A DNA stretch of 64,000 nucleotides from Bacteroides cellulosilyticus (GTDB lineage: Bacteria > Bacteroidota > Bacteroidia > Bacteroidales > Bacteroidaceae): positions 4,216,501 to 4,280,500 of the forward strand of contig NZ_CP081903.1 of the NCBI RefSeq assembly GCF_020091405.1, given 5' to 3'. Below the pieces are notes generated by a model. The model was not told the DNA's origin. It saw only the letters and a program-made list of their open reading frames with translations, and did not search any database. The stretch's first letter is position 1, and every line of letters starts with the position of its first letter. The translations under genes and the position numbers were made by a program. This document shows positions 25,501 to 33,694 of this stretch, piece by piece.

Positions 25501-25669
25501 CTAAATCGGTTATGGCGGCAATATTAGTGCCTTTTACCATAATATTTACTCCGATTAATGTTTCTCCGTTCTCATCCATTACTACTCCCGCCACTTTAAC
25601 AGTATTGTTTTGTGCAAAAGTAGGGACTGATAGACAGAATGTAAGCAATAACAAATATATATATTTCAT
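22595..25669 (-). CDS. SusC-like TonB-dependent outer-membrane transporter (PUL A)
   Basis: A 1024-residue protein with signal peptide MKYIYLLLLTFCLSVPTFAQ. A CarboxypepD_reg-like domain follows (VVMDENGETLIGVNIMVKGT), then the plug (RVPGIIAVTRSGEPGNDFSE, ATAVYGTRGANGVVVVTTKRG) and a 22-strand barrel that closes with KYTMQLFVTF. It imports oligosaccharides using TonB energy together with SusD. There is no STN (secretin/TonB N-terminal) domain before the carboxypeptidase-like domain, so it cannot signal to an anti-sigma factor in the FecA manner, even though an ECF sigma gene heads the operon. It starts 20 bp after the IPT-NHL gene. Confidence 0.95.
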   Translation of the reverse strand: MKYIYLLLLTFCLSVPTFAQNNTVKVAGVVMDENGETLIGVNIMVKGTNIAAITDLDGRFRINNIPKGATVAFSYMGYKTLEIRYTSDKERETIGMRPDISELEEVVITGRGSQRKVSVVGAITNVETRELQVPATSVSNMLGARVPGIIAVTRSGEPGNDFSEFWIRGISTFGANQGALILIDGIEGDLNDLDPSDIESFSVLKDASATAVYGTRGANGVVVVTTKRGKAGKLQINYKANMTYSYSPRMPEYTDAYQYAALANEARMVRGNSALYTPTELELYRTGLDPDLYPNVNWRDVILKDHVWNTQHHFSLSGGGENARYYVSLGALTNEALFKQDKESPYSANVDYNKYNFRANVDANITRTTLLSLNLETVFVKQNAPGFGDDNKALWTAQANLPATMVPVRYSNGQLPSYGVNSDQMSPYVQLNYTGYKAIERYSAKSNITLKQDLGMFVKGLSVQGLFSLMTNGSHTIKNSITPDLYFADPKMGRYTDGSLRTQKKVEKVDLKSEQLTSSDRQYYFELQANYERIFNKDHRVTGLLHYYCQETKNSTWGDDLYSVVPKRYQAFSGRATYSYKDTYMIEGNVGYTGSENFKKGERYGLFPSIALGWIPSQYKFFQKALPFFNYLKFRGSYGKVGNDRLKDVRFPYLTIVGGTGAGTWGGTAIGETQIGATNMAWETTTKLDLGIDGKLFDNKLEFTVDFFRNKTTGVFQKRESVPLESGLNSTLPYANIGSMTSWGFDGNASFTQTIAKDLSFTLRGNFTLARNKVNYWEQSGINYPYQSYSGVPYNVLRGLISEGLFRDEADIKSSPKQTFMENVMPGDIKYKDVNGDGVINDDDIVPLSFSNIPQIQYGLAFEVNYKGFRLNALFEGVKDVQYFMGGSGYYPFAGETTGNVLSIVTDQSNRWTPAWYSGDPSTENPNARFPRLTYGENKNNNRASTHWLADGSYVRLKNVELSYSFPDRWMRKTKIIKSLTVSLIGENLHVWDKVKLWDPAQASDNGAVYPLQRKYTMQLFVTF

Positions 25670-25688
25670 ATTTACGCGATGTTAAAGG

Positions 25689-27077
25689 TTATTCAATTGA
25701 ATATTTTCTGATTGTGGCTTCCCACCATTCGGTAATGTAGAAGTTACCTTCTCCATCATAAGAAATGTCTTGCGGGTCAAGGAAGACTGATTCGGCCGGT
25801 TCGCCATTTGCTTGTGGACTCTCTTTATCCAATGTTCCGGCGATGGTTGATACATAGCCGTCGATTCCGGAAATTTTTCGAATAACATCTGCTCTGTCGC
25901 AGTCGCAAATGTAGAGGTTACCTTCATCATCCATACACATCCCCATAGGCTGTTTGAAACGGGCATCCTGAAGTTCTCCGTCTTTAACTGCGCTTTCGGA
26001 AGGACTACCTGCATAAAGTTCGGCCTTAACGCCGTCGCTCCAGTCGGCGCCGGTTTTCGTTATTTTATAGATACTGTAGAAATTATATAATGAAACATAG
26101 AAGCAGTCCTTGAATTTGTCGTAGGCCATATATCCGGCAAAAGTATTTGTCGGCATATCCAAAGTTTGATCTGCCAAAATCTGAGTCTCTTCCGTATTGA
26201 CGTTAAAACGTCCGAAAGTTTGGTCTTTATGACAGAAATATAACCATTCCTGATTAGGATCATGAGTCTCGTCCATCATGACAAGCGAACGGATACGGTC
26301 ACAACAGGTGGTATACTTCGGAACCACAATTTCTCCAATGGTATATGGTGTCCAACCCGTTTCTTTTTTATATTCATAAACAGTATGAGGAGGGTTGAGC
26401 GTAGTGGCGTAGACTTTGGTTTTTGCTTCATTTATAGCCGGTTTACCCAGATAAACTCCACTTTGTACAGTGATGACTTTATCATCGTTCACAGAGATAA
26501 GCCGAACGTAATTGGCTTTAGCTTCATGGAAACCAAAAGTCATCATCTGGTTATTACCGAGTGCTACAATACCTTGAGGTTTCCAGAAATGGGCTTCTGA
26601 TAAGGTGCCATCTGCATATTTAGCACCAACGCCATCCCGAGTTCCTACTCCGGCCACCCATGAAACGCTGGCGGCAGCTATATAGTGAAAATTCTGAGAT
26701 GCGGTAATCGTTTGATTTTCAGCTATACGAACTTTAATCCGGCTTCTACCATCACTTTGTCTGGGTGCAAGGCAATAAATAGAGGTTCCATCTACATTGA
26801 TAACTTGTGCTTCTTTATCCGAATAGCCATCGTCAAAAAAAACTTTTACTTTAGACGGGTCGTTGCCGAAATTTTCTCCTGAAATAACGACTTTTTCTCG
26901 TATCTTACCCTCTTCAGGAATAAAACCGGTAATTTTTACAGGTAAATCAGGGTTGTAGGGAGTACCTTTACCTTGATTCTGTTGATAAACATAAGTTTCG
27001 TCTTTACAGCTGAAGATAAGAACGAAGATTCCCAAAAAGAGAGTTCCTAACGGGAATAGTACTTTTTTGTTTTTCAT
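25689..27077 (-). CDS. IPT/TIG plus NHL-repeat lipoprotein encoded before susC
   Basis: A 462-residue lipoprotein (MKNKKVLFPLGTLFLGIFVL then IFSC). An IPT/TIG immunoglobulin-like domain covers about 45-130 (VKITGFIPEEGKIREKVVIS, GENFGNDPSKVKVFFDDG). NHL-type propeller repeats fill the rest: WVAGVGTRDGVGAKYADGTL, RFKQPMGMCMDDEGNLYICD and FLDPQDISYDGEGNFYITEW. The ending is TIRKYSIE. Such proteins are common in Bacteroides PULs and are taken to be surface glycan-binding proteins. The position upstream of susC, directly after the ECF sigma gene, is unusual, since most surface-binding genes follow susD. The ligand is unknown. The leader shares an identical 21-bp stretch with the susC leader of PUL B. 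Confidence 0.85.
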   Translation of the reverse strand: MKNKKVLFPLGTLFLGIFVLIFSCKDETYVYQQNQGKGTPYNPDLPVKITGFIPEEGKIREKVVISGENFGNDPSKVKVFFDDGYSDKEAQVINVDGTSIYCLAPRQSDGRSRIKVRIAENQTITASQNFHYIAAASVSWVAGVGTRDGVGAKYADGTLSEAHFWKPQGIVALGNNQMMTFGFHEAKANYVRLISVNDDKVITVQSGVYLGKPAINEAKTKVYATTLNPPHTVYEYKKETGWTPYTIGEIVVPKYTTCCDRIRSLVMMDETHDPNQEWLYFCHKDQTFGRFNVNTEETQILADQTLDMPTNTFAGYMAYDKFKDCFYVSLYNFYSIYKITKTGADWSDGVKAELYAGSPSESAVKDGELQDARFKQPMGMCMDDEGNLYICDCDRADVIRKISGIDGYVSTIAGTLDKESPQANGEPAESVFLDPQDISYDGEGNFYITEWWEATIRKYSIE

Positions 27078-27083
27078 GAATTA

Positions 27084-27104
27084 ATAAATTTAAAATTAAC
27101 ACTA
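27084..27104 (-). promoter_or_regulatory. 21-bp leader element shared by PUL A and PUL B
   Basis: Between the ECF sigma stop and the next start codon, these 21 bases (TAGTGTTAATTTTAAATTTA plus T on the minus strand) are identical to 38655-38635 in PUL B, where they lie five bases from the susC ATG. Flanking bases are not conserved. Confidence 0.6.
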
Positions 27105-27112
27105 AGTTTGTT

Positions 27113-27634
27113 TTATATTGCATATAGCAGGTTGATGAAGTTGCGTATTTCTCTACGGCTTTTGAATAAGTGATTCTCAACTGTGCGAGGAGATATTTTT
27201 AGCTCAGTAGAGATTTCGGAAATGGATTTATCTTCGAAACGATTCATAGCATATACTTTTCTACGTTGTTCGGAAAGGGTATCTAATTTATACTTTTCTA
27301 AAACAGATAATTCTTTGGCTATGACTTGACTTTCTATTTCATTCGTATAAGTGATCGCATGGTCGTATATATAAGAGGTGACTTCTTGTTTTTTATAATG
27401 ACGACGTAGATAATCGGTCACCAGGTTGCGGGCAATGGTATGAATGAAATATTTAACAGTGTCTTCACGGAGCATTTGTTTGTAATCGATAAGACGTAGA
27501 AATACGTCTTGCGACAGGTCTTTAGCTGTTTCTTGGTTACCAATCTTATAATAAATATAAGAACATACCGATTGATAATATTTCTGGTAAGAATCAGTAA
27601 TTAGGCAGGACAATATTACCTTTATGTCTTCCAT
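27113..27634 (-). CDS. ECF (RpoE-like) sigma factor of PUL A
   Basis: The ATG at 27634 (MEDIKVILSCLITDSYQKYY) gives 173 residues, normal for an ECF sigma factor; an upstream in-frame ATG at 27730 would precede the promoter. Region 2 is ETAKDLSQDVFLRLIDYKQM and YFIHTIARNLVTDYLRRHYK. Region 4 is LSEQRRKVYAMNRFEDKSIS then EISTELKISPRTVENHLFKS, a helix-turn-helix. It directs RNA polymerase to a special promoter, probably that of this PUL. No anti-sigma (FecR-like) gene is adjacent. The relative at 38676-39191 in PUL B has the same phrases (DYKQMLR, YLRRHYKKQE, SYIYDHA, RTVENHLF), so the two are paralogues and may cross-talk. Confidence 0.9.
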   Translation of the reverse strand: MEDIKVILSCLITDSYQKYYQSVCSYIYYKIGNQETAKDLSQDVFLRLIDYKQMLREDTVKYFIHTIARNLVTDYLRRHYKKQEVTSYIYDHAITYTNEIESQVIAKELSVLEKYKLDTLSEQRRKVYAMNRFEDKSISEISTELKISPRTVENHLFKSRREIRNFINLLYAI

Positions 27635-27696
27635 GCTTTCGATTTTTTGGTTAATAGCTTGTATCTTAAAATTCTCTTTAGTTGAGAAGTACAACG

Positions 27697-27727
27697 CAAA
27701 AATAGATAACAATAAACGAATGGAAAA
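27697..27727 (-). promoter_or_regulatory. Promoter of the PUL A sigma gene
   Basis: TATTTTTG (27704-27697, minus) fits the TAnnTTTG -7 box. A T-rich -33 region lies 19 bp upstream. The predicted start near 27690 supports the ATG at 27634. Confidence 0.5.
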
Positions 27728-27807
27728 CAAAAAAAAGGTGGAAGGTGTATCAAACTTATGAAAGATACTATTAAAACATAAAAGTGCTGAAATTCAGTGG
27801 TATATGA

Positions 27808-27831
27808 CGGTATCACAAATGAGTGATACCG
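27808..27831 (-). terminator. Hairpin after the PUL A regulator gene
   Basis: CGGTATCAC pairs with GTGATACCG around a six-base loop, 24 bp after the regulator stop codon. There is no strong T-run. Confidence 0.55.
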
Positions 27832-27854
27832 CCCGGAATATGAATGCTAAATTA

Positions 27855-30626
27855 TTATTTATCGAATTGCTGGATATATTCGTTAGGAGTGGTACCTGTA
27901 AACTTCTTGAAAGCTCGGAAAAATGAAGCTTTGGATTTAAAACCGCATTTTTCAGCCAAGGTTACCAAAGTATATTTTTTGTGCTGTCCTTCATTGATGG
28001 ATTGTTTGAATTGTTCTACGCGGTAACTGTTGACAAAGTCATAATACCCCATCTTAAGATAATGGGTGAAGATGGCAGAGAGGAGATAGGTCGGATAACC
28101 GATTACAACAGCTACTTCTGACTGTTTTAAGTCGACATTCAGATAAGGCTTCTGCTCTTGCATATATTTCTTTAGTGTATCAATGACTTCTTTAGCCTCT
28201 TCCTTACTCATTTTTACATAACTTTCAGTTGGTTGCATATCAATTTTGATTTCCTTTTGAATGATATCAGGTAGATCTTCCGGTTTCTCTACGTGTATTG
28301 GAGTTTTTGTTTTCTTTTTGTAAGTGAACAATAATAAGATGATAACTAATATTCCTGCAATAGAGGAATAAACTAACCATGAATGATTATGTTTGATGTT
28401 GAATGCTATTTGATCAACAGATTCCATGTTCAGAAATTTACGAACATGGAATCTGTAATTGCCGGCAGGTAAGTTGAAATATGAAACCTTATCTTCATTT
28501 ACTAGTTCAGTCCATATTGAGTCTCTTCCTTCAAGCATATATTCATACTTAATCTGTTCAGGGTTTTCGTATCCTAAAGAATTGAATATGAAAGTGATGT
28601 TATTCTCGTTAGAGTTTAGATTGAAAGTGGAATCTGGATTTAATACATAATTATCAGCGTATAATTTTCCATTAACCTGCATTTCTGTTATTCGTACTGA
28701 GGATGGGACAAATTCGTTTTGAGGAGTAACAATAAAAAGACCTTTCATTCCGCATACCCATAACTTGCCGTATTCATCTTTACTGATAGGCGGGCCTGCA
28801 TTTGCGGCAAGCGCATTGATGGCAGGGAAGAATGTATAACGATCCATTTTTTCGTTTACCCTTAATAAACCATCCCATTTACCTAACCAGTAATATCCTT
28901 GATCGTCTTGGGTTATGCTATGGCAATTAGTAGGTAAGGGGTAATAGAAATGAGTTAGTGATTTATCTGTTACTAATAATTTATTATTCAGTTGGGCAAA
29001 TATAAGTGTTCCATCTCTACCTTCAAAAATATATCGTATGGCTTCTTTATGATATATTTCAGGTAGCATATCTTGATTGCATTTACCTGTTTGACTATCA
29101 AAGATGGCTAATCCTTTGTCTGTTCCAACCCAGAAGCGTCCGGATGAGTCAATATAAGCGCCATATACAATGTTGCCGGGCATATTACTATTGGACGCAT
29201 TGTATTCTGTGATACTTTCAGTTTGCTTATCATAAGAATATAAACCGTCAGAAGTAGCAAGCCATAGCTTATTATTAGCGTCCTCCAAAAACATAAAAAT
29301 ATCATTAGAAGTACATGTACGTGTCAAAGGGTTTTCATTAAATATACCAGTGCGGGGATTAAAAGAAGAGATGCCTCCACCGCAAGTTCCGATAAATATT
29401 TCTTCTCCATATTCATGAAAAGAGAATATCAAGTTGGAATGTAGTCTTTCACTTTTGTCATTCCGTGTATTTATATAATTGATTTTTCCAGTTTGTACAT
29501 GTATATAATAGAATCCTTCACGTGTACCTATAAAAATATAGTCCTTTGTGTGAAAACAACTTCGCACGGAAATGTCTTTTGATTTGAAAAGCCCTTTGTC
29601 ATAACGCTTGAAAGCTTCGTTTCTTTTTCTTAATATATTCAGGCCTTGATAGTAATTTGTCCCACACCATACGTCTCCCTGAAAAAAAAGAATGGAAGAT
29701 ATAACATTGGATAGAAGGTCTTGTCCGGTTTCTGTTCCATAGGTTGCAGAATATAGAACTCTTTTTTCAGGTAAAGACAGCAAATATAAGCCTTGACCGG
29801 CAGTGGCAATACCCAAAACTTCCTTTTCATAGGTAAGGCTTGAAATCGGTGCTTTTACTGTATTCCAATAGGGAGCAAAATTTCGGTGAAGTAAATCGAA
29901 GGTGATAATGCCTCCTTTCTCAGTACCAAGATACAATATATCTTCTATTTTAACAAGGCATTTTAATTGTCCACATGCAGCCAAAGGGCATGAATATTGT
30001 TTGAGTGCTCCGGATTTGGTATCGCAGAGAACAAGACCATTGGCAGTCAGTAGCCAAATGGATTGGGAATTGCATATTGCGATATCCAGAATACGGTTAT
30101 TGGGAGAAAGGATATTTTTTTCATCTATAATAATGTGCCGGAGTTGATTCTTGTCATAGATGTAAAGACCATTCACCGTACCTATATAGAGTTGGTTTTC
30201 CTCATTTTTTTTTAGGACTTGAACAGAAAAGTTTATTTCCTGAGTAAACATCCGCTCCAATGTACGGTTACTATGATTCATATGCCAAAGGCCTTGGATA
30301 GTTCCTACCCAAAAATCATGTTTGTAATTTTCTATTATTGTATTGACCAGAAAAGGGGAGGGAGCACTTCCCTGATATTCTTCAGCAAAATGATAAGGTA
30401 AAGTGTTTTTTCCATTTATTCGTTCGACAGTGGCTCCTGTACCAATCCAGATAAAGCCGTCAGTATCTCTATAAATACAGTTGACTCGGGTGTCTTCGAA
30501 CTTAGATTGAGACCCTTCATTTCCTATACTGTATATAGTGTAGTCATTTCCTAATACAAAGGTCAGCATCCCTTCGACAACAAGGAGTACAAAGGATAAT
30601 ATGTGTTTTTCTAAGGTCATAGACAT
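27855..30626 (-). CDS. Membrane-anchored propeller/Y_Y_Y/AraC regulator without kinase (PUL A)
   Basis: A 923-residue one-protein signalling system. An N-terminal signal or anchor is followed by two seven-bladed Reg_prop propellers (repeats such as DGFIWIGTGATVERINGK and YYWLGKWDGLLRVNEKMD). A Y_Y_Y domain follows (YEYMLEGRDSIWTELVNEDK, NLPAGNYRFHVRKFLN). One membrane segment is at about 775-795 (WLVYSSIAGILVIILLLFTY). After a short linker the C terminus is an AraC HTH (YTLVTLAEKCGFKSKASFFR then AFKKFTGTTPNEYI). This is the outline of a hybrid two-component system, but the histidine kinase, ATPase and receiver domains are absent. It therefore probably binds DNA from the membrane after sensing an oligosaccharide in the periplasm. 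It lies upstream of the ECF sigma gene of the same PUL. Confidence 0.9.
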   Translation of the reverse strand: MSMTLEKHILSFVLLVVEGMLTFVLGNDYTIYSIGNEGSQSKFEDTRVNCIYRDTDGFIWIGTGATVERINGKNTLPYHFAEEYQGSAPSPFLVNTIIENYKHDFWVGTIQGLWHMNHSNRTLERMFTQEINFSVQVLKKNEENQLYIGTVNGLYIYDKNQLRHIIIDEKNILSPNNRILDIAICNSQSIWLLTANGLVLCDTKSGALKQYSCPLAACGQLKCLVKIEDILYLGTEKGGIITFDLLHRNFAPYWNTVKAPISSLTYEKEVLGIATAGQGLYLLSLPEKRVLYSATYGTETGQDLLSNVISSILFFQGDVWCGTNYYQGLNILRKRNEAFKRYDKGLFKSKDISVRSCFHTKDYIFIGTREGFYYIHVQTGKINYINTRNDKSERLHSNLIFSFHEYGEEIFIGTCGGGISSFNPRTGIFNENPLTRTCTSNDIFMFLEDANNKLWLATSDGLYSYDKQTESITEYNASNSNMPGNIVYGAYIDSSGRFWVGTDKGLAIFDSQTGKCNQDMLPEIYHKEAIRYIFEGRDGTLIFAQLNNKLLVTDKSLTHFYYPLPTNCHSITQDDQGYYWLGKWDGLLRVNEKMDRYTFFPAINALAANAGPPISKDEYGKLWVCGMKGLFIVTPQNEFVPSSVRITEMQVNGKLYADNYVLNPDSTFNLNSNENNITFIFNSLGYENPEQIKYEYMLEGRDSIWTELVNEDKVSYFNLPAGNYRFHVRKFLNMESVDQIAFNIKHNHSWLVYSSIAGILVIILLLFTYKKKTKTPIHVEKPEDLPDIIQKEIKIDMQPTESYVKMSKEEAKEVIDTLKKYMQEQKPYLNVDLKQSEVAVVIGYPTYLLSAIFTHYLKMGYYDFVNSYRVEQFKQSINEGQHKKYTLVTLAEKCGFKSKASFFRAFKKFTGTTPNEYIQQFDK

Positions 30627-30723
30627 CTTTTCTTTATGACATGCAAATTTAGAAAAAAATCACTATGTACAATCCGTTTGCCAGAGAAAAAACTTTTGTG
30701 TATATGGTTGAAAGTATAATCAA

Positions 30724-30769
30724 AATCCGGATTAAGCGTAATTTCAAGAATTTGCGCTTAATCCGGATT
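30724..30769 (-). terminator. Terminator of PUL B
   Basis: A 15-bp perfect stem (AATCCGGATTAAGCG with CGCTTAATCCGGATT, 30755-30769) and 16-base loop lie 50 bp after the last PUL B gene. TTTTGATT follows on the minus strand. Confidence 0.75.
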
Positions 30770-30819
30770 ACTAAAATTATTTTTAAGAGATACTTTGTTT
30801 TGTTAGATTCTATAAAATC

Positions 30820-32205
30820 CTATTCACGATACAGCATCAGCGTTCCCCAACCCAATTGGTCGAACGCACCACTATTTGTGCCGTAACGGCTTCCACCGTC
30901 CACGCCACCTTCGGGGCGCATCTTGTCGGCAGCCATCTTGGCGTACTTGTAGCCACTGCCCAACTTCTTCACTTTGGCGTAGTGATTAAAGAGAATTTCC
31001 CATCCCGGACGAAGGTTGCCACGACCATTGTCATCAGCTACGGCTGTATGTATGGTACCGTGATTCTTATCGGCGCAACTGCAATCAATGCAATATTCAT
31101 AGCGGTTGAACGGCATCTGTTCTTTAGTTGCCAACCAGGAACCGGCGGCGTTCAGCTGGTCTGAACCATTGCGCAGATTGAAGAGAGCTGTATACTCACC
31201 CATTTTCATTATTGCATTGTTTTTTGCGGCAAAGAAGTCGAGTTGAGTCACTGTTGGATTGCACTGGAAGAGGGTGTAGGCCATTTGACACAGATTAGCT
31301 GTTACAGCTACCGACATCATGGCGTGTCCCTGGTCACGACCGCTCTCCTGGTTTTGGGCTATTTCTTCTCCACTTCCCAGCGGATCGGTGAAAGTGCCTT
31401 GAATGAGTTTGCCGATGTAGCCGTTACCTGCTCCATTGTAGAAGTAGTTCACTATATAATTTACCATTTCGTCGTCTTCATTCAGGATACCGATGGCAAG
31501 GTACGAACACATATTCACTAAATCCCAGTTAGACCAGTAGTGATCGCTGCAAGTACCTTGATGACGTTTCATGAAGTCCAGGTTTTTGGGAGCAAAAACA
31601 TCTTTCATCCATTTCTTGAAGGCGGTCAGATCGTTGGCTGCCCAACCTGCATAAGTTTGCATGATTTCACCTGCATTCGCGAAAGTATAACCTTGTGCAC
31701 CTGCGGCAAGCATGTGATTGGAATCGTTTGAGGTTACTTCCTTGCACACCTTTACCCAAGCATTCATAATTTTGATGGAAGCATCGGCATATTTCGTGTC
31801 GCCTGTCAGCTTCCACAACAATGATAGTTGGTAGGCAGCGGCGGCATCGCGCATTGCATTGCTGTAGTTCTCATTTGTTCCCGTTCCTGTAGCATCACCA
31901 CGTACTATCTTTTCGGTAGGCGTAGGAGTATAGGTAACATTTGTAAATTGGCTGCTCTTCAGCAGATCGAATTCATCCTTTACTGCCTGCGGTGCACTTC
32001 CGTTATCAAGCATCGTCTTCACACGTGTAAAGTCGGCCTCGTTGAACATGGCGCAAGGGTGAGTGTAGGTGTATTTGGCAACTACTTCTTCATAAGGCAT
32101 CTCCCAACTGTCGATGTCTGTTGTTCCGTCCTCGATTTCACTGGAACAGGCTGTGAAGCCTGTTACCAGTGAGAGACCTAATGCGAATATCAAATTCTTT
32201 TTCAT
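30820..32205 (-). CDS. Alginate-lyase-fold polysaccharide lyase, PL38-like
   Basis: A 461-residue lipoprotein (MKKNLIFALGLSLVTGFTAC). The rest is an (alpha/alpha) toroid of the Alginate_lyase (PF05426) type: CAMFNEADFTRVKTMLDNG, YQLSLLWKLTGDTKYADASI, SNDSNHMLAAGAQGYTFANA and YWSNWDLVNMCSYLAIGILN, where Asn, His and Tyr positions match lyase active sites of this fold. Bacteroides members of PL38 cleave beta-1,4-linked uronic acids (glucuronan or alginate), and the size and order fit that family. The assignment comes from memory of the family, not a search. It is the last gene of PUL B, 25 bp after the Big_2 lipoprotein gene. The other lyase of the locus has a heparinase fold (42579-45329). Confidence 0.7.
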   Translation of the reverse strand: MKKNLIFALGLSLVTGFTACSSEIEDGTTDIDSWEMPYEEVVAKYTYTHPCAMFNEADFTRVKTMLDNGSAPQAVKDEFDLLKSSQFTNVTYTPTPTEKIVRGDATGTGTNENYSNAMRDAAAAYQLSLLWKLTGDTKYADASIKIMNAWVKVCKEVTSNDSNHMLAAGAQGYTFANAGEIMQTYAGWAANDLTAFKKWMKDVFAPKNLDFMKRHQGTCSDHYWSNWDLVNMCSYLAIGILNEDDEMVNYIVNYFYNGAGNGYIGKLIQGTFTDPLGSGEEIAQNQESGRDQGHAMMSVAVTANLCQMAYTLFQCNPTVTQLDFFAAKNNAIMKMGEYTALFNLRNGSDQLNAAGSWLATKEQMPFNRYEYCIDCSCADKNHGTIHTAVADDNGRGNLRPGWEILFNHYAKVKKLGSGYKYAKMAADKMRPEGGVDGGSRYGTNSGAFDQLGWGTLMLYRE

Positions 32206-32230
32206 TGTGAGTATTCTTTAGAGTTGTATT

Positions 32231-33658
32231 TTAGTTTCCGGTTGCTATCTCCGCTTCTGCAAAGGCTTTCGCTTCGGCTATGCTCTTGAATGTGCGAATC
32301 CAGTAAACCGTATATTGGCCGGTAGGCAGGTTCTCATTATAAATGTCCGCAACCTTGATTTGGAAGGTATTGGCTTCTACCACACCATTGCCTAATGCTG
32401 CATTGATAGACGGTACATCATAATATATCAGATTCGTACCATCACTCAGAAGTTCTCCGACATGGGCTCTACCGGCATTTCCGGACTTAGTTACCATGTC
32501 CAGTGTATATGCACCACCTTGTCCGATTCCTTTTCCGCCAACTGGCAATGTGGAACGCATGGCAAGTACCGGATAGTTGGAGAAATCAAGGTTGATGGGG
32601 ACATTCCTGAAACTCAAGTCCGCACGCCTCATGGTAGCGTTTTGGGCACCGGCTGTAACCACCATTTTGCCGTCTTCTATCACATAGCTCGAATAAGCCT
32701 GTCCGATTTTCCAGCCATCGAAATTATTCTGACCATCCCAAATCACCCAACCGCTTTCTACGGTTACAGATACGGAAGCCGTCTGACCTGTTGCCTTACA
32801 AGTTGCCGTAATAGTAGCAGTTCCGAAACCCTTCGGTGTTACAACACCCAAATCTACCGTAGCAATGTTTTCGTCACTTGAAGTCCAGTCTACTGAACCT
32901 GTGGTAGCGTTGGCGGGTGTGTAAGCAACATCCAGCTGAACCGGGCCGCGAGAGATACAAAGCGGTTCTGTCAAAGCAAAGATAGAGACACTTTCTACCG
33001 GAATGTACTCTTTGATATTCAGCTCATAAGAGGCAGATACACCACTACGGTCGTGTGTGTAAGCTGTAATGATTGCCTTGCCCGGTGTCAGGCAGTTTAC
33101 TAAGCCATTTTCTGATACTGTAGCGATGCTTGGGTTACTGCTTGCCCATGTCAAATAAGAATAGGTGTGATTGGCCGGAAGGATGGATGCTTCCAACTGA
33201 ATCCGGTCTGTTTCATAAATGTCTTCTCCCTCTTTCGGATTGACCAACGTCATATCGGTAGCCTTGATGATTTCGGGTATTACATTGACCGTTACCGAAG
33301 CTGATGGACCGAAACCTATGGCGGGAGTCACACTAATGATGGCTGTACCTTCGGCTATACCGGTAATAGTGCCTTGCTGCGAAACTTTGGCAACAGTTTC
33401 GTCGGTTGACTTCCAGATAATGGAACGATCTTCTAGTTCTTCGGGAGCATCAATCGCAAAAACAATAGTAGAGTCCATGCCAATGGCAAGCGGCAGGTTC
33501 TCACTTACCTTGAATGTGATGCCGTTGATCAGTTTGGCTTCGGGCATGGCAGGAGTAAATTCTTGATCCTTATCACATGCAGTCAGAGCCATGCAGGCCG
33601 CCAGCATCCCGATGGATGCCCGGCTCAAGCCTTGATATATAGAATTTCTATTCTTCAT
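32231..33658 (-). CDS. Lipoprotein with three Big_2 domains, surface glycan-binding type (PUL B)
   Basis: A 475-residue lipoprotein (signal ends at GMLAACMALTAC). Three bacterial Ig-like Big_2 domains follow, each closing with an ASVTV-type strand: about 45-130 (STDETVAKVSQQGTITGIAE), 130-215 (ASSNPSIATVSENGLVNCLT) and 215-300 (TSSDENIATVDLGVVTPKGF). The last 170 residues (VIWDGQNNFDGWKIGQAYSS onward) form a separate beta-rich domain that probably binds the glycan, with NENLPTGQYTVYWIRTFKS near the end. The Big_2 set would act as a spacer lifting it from the membrane. It follows susD by 36 bp, the classic place of a surface glycan-binding protein. Confidence 0.8.
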   Translation of the reverse strand: MKNRNSIYQGLSRASIGMLAACMALTACDKDQEFTPAMPEAKLINGITFKVSENLPLAIGMDSTIVFAIDAPEELEDRSIIWKSTDETVAKVSQQGTITGIAEGTAIISVTPAIGFGPSASVTVNVIPEIIKATDMTLVNPKEGEDIYETDRIQLEASILPANHTYSYLTWASSNPSIATVSENGLVNCLTPGKAIITAYTHDRSGVSASYELNIKEYIPVESVSIFALTEPLCISRGPVQLDVAYTPANATTGSVDWTSSDENIATVDLGVVTPKGFGTATITATCKATGQTASVSVTVESGWVIWDGQNNFDGWKIGQAYSSYVIEDGKMVVTAGAQNATMRRADLSFRNVPINLDFSNYPVLAMRSTLPVGGKGIGQGGAYTLDMVTKSGNAGRAHVGELLSDGTNLIYYDVPSINAALGNGVVEANTFQIKVADIYNENLPTGQYTVYWIRTFKSIAEAKAFAEAEIATGN

Positions 33659-33694
33659 GTTGTTATCTTCTTTTTATGAATGAAAAACATTGAT

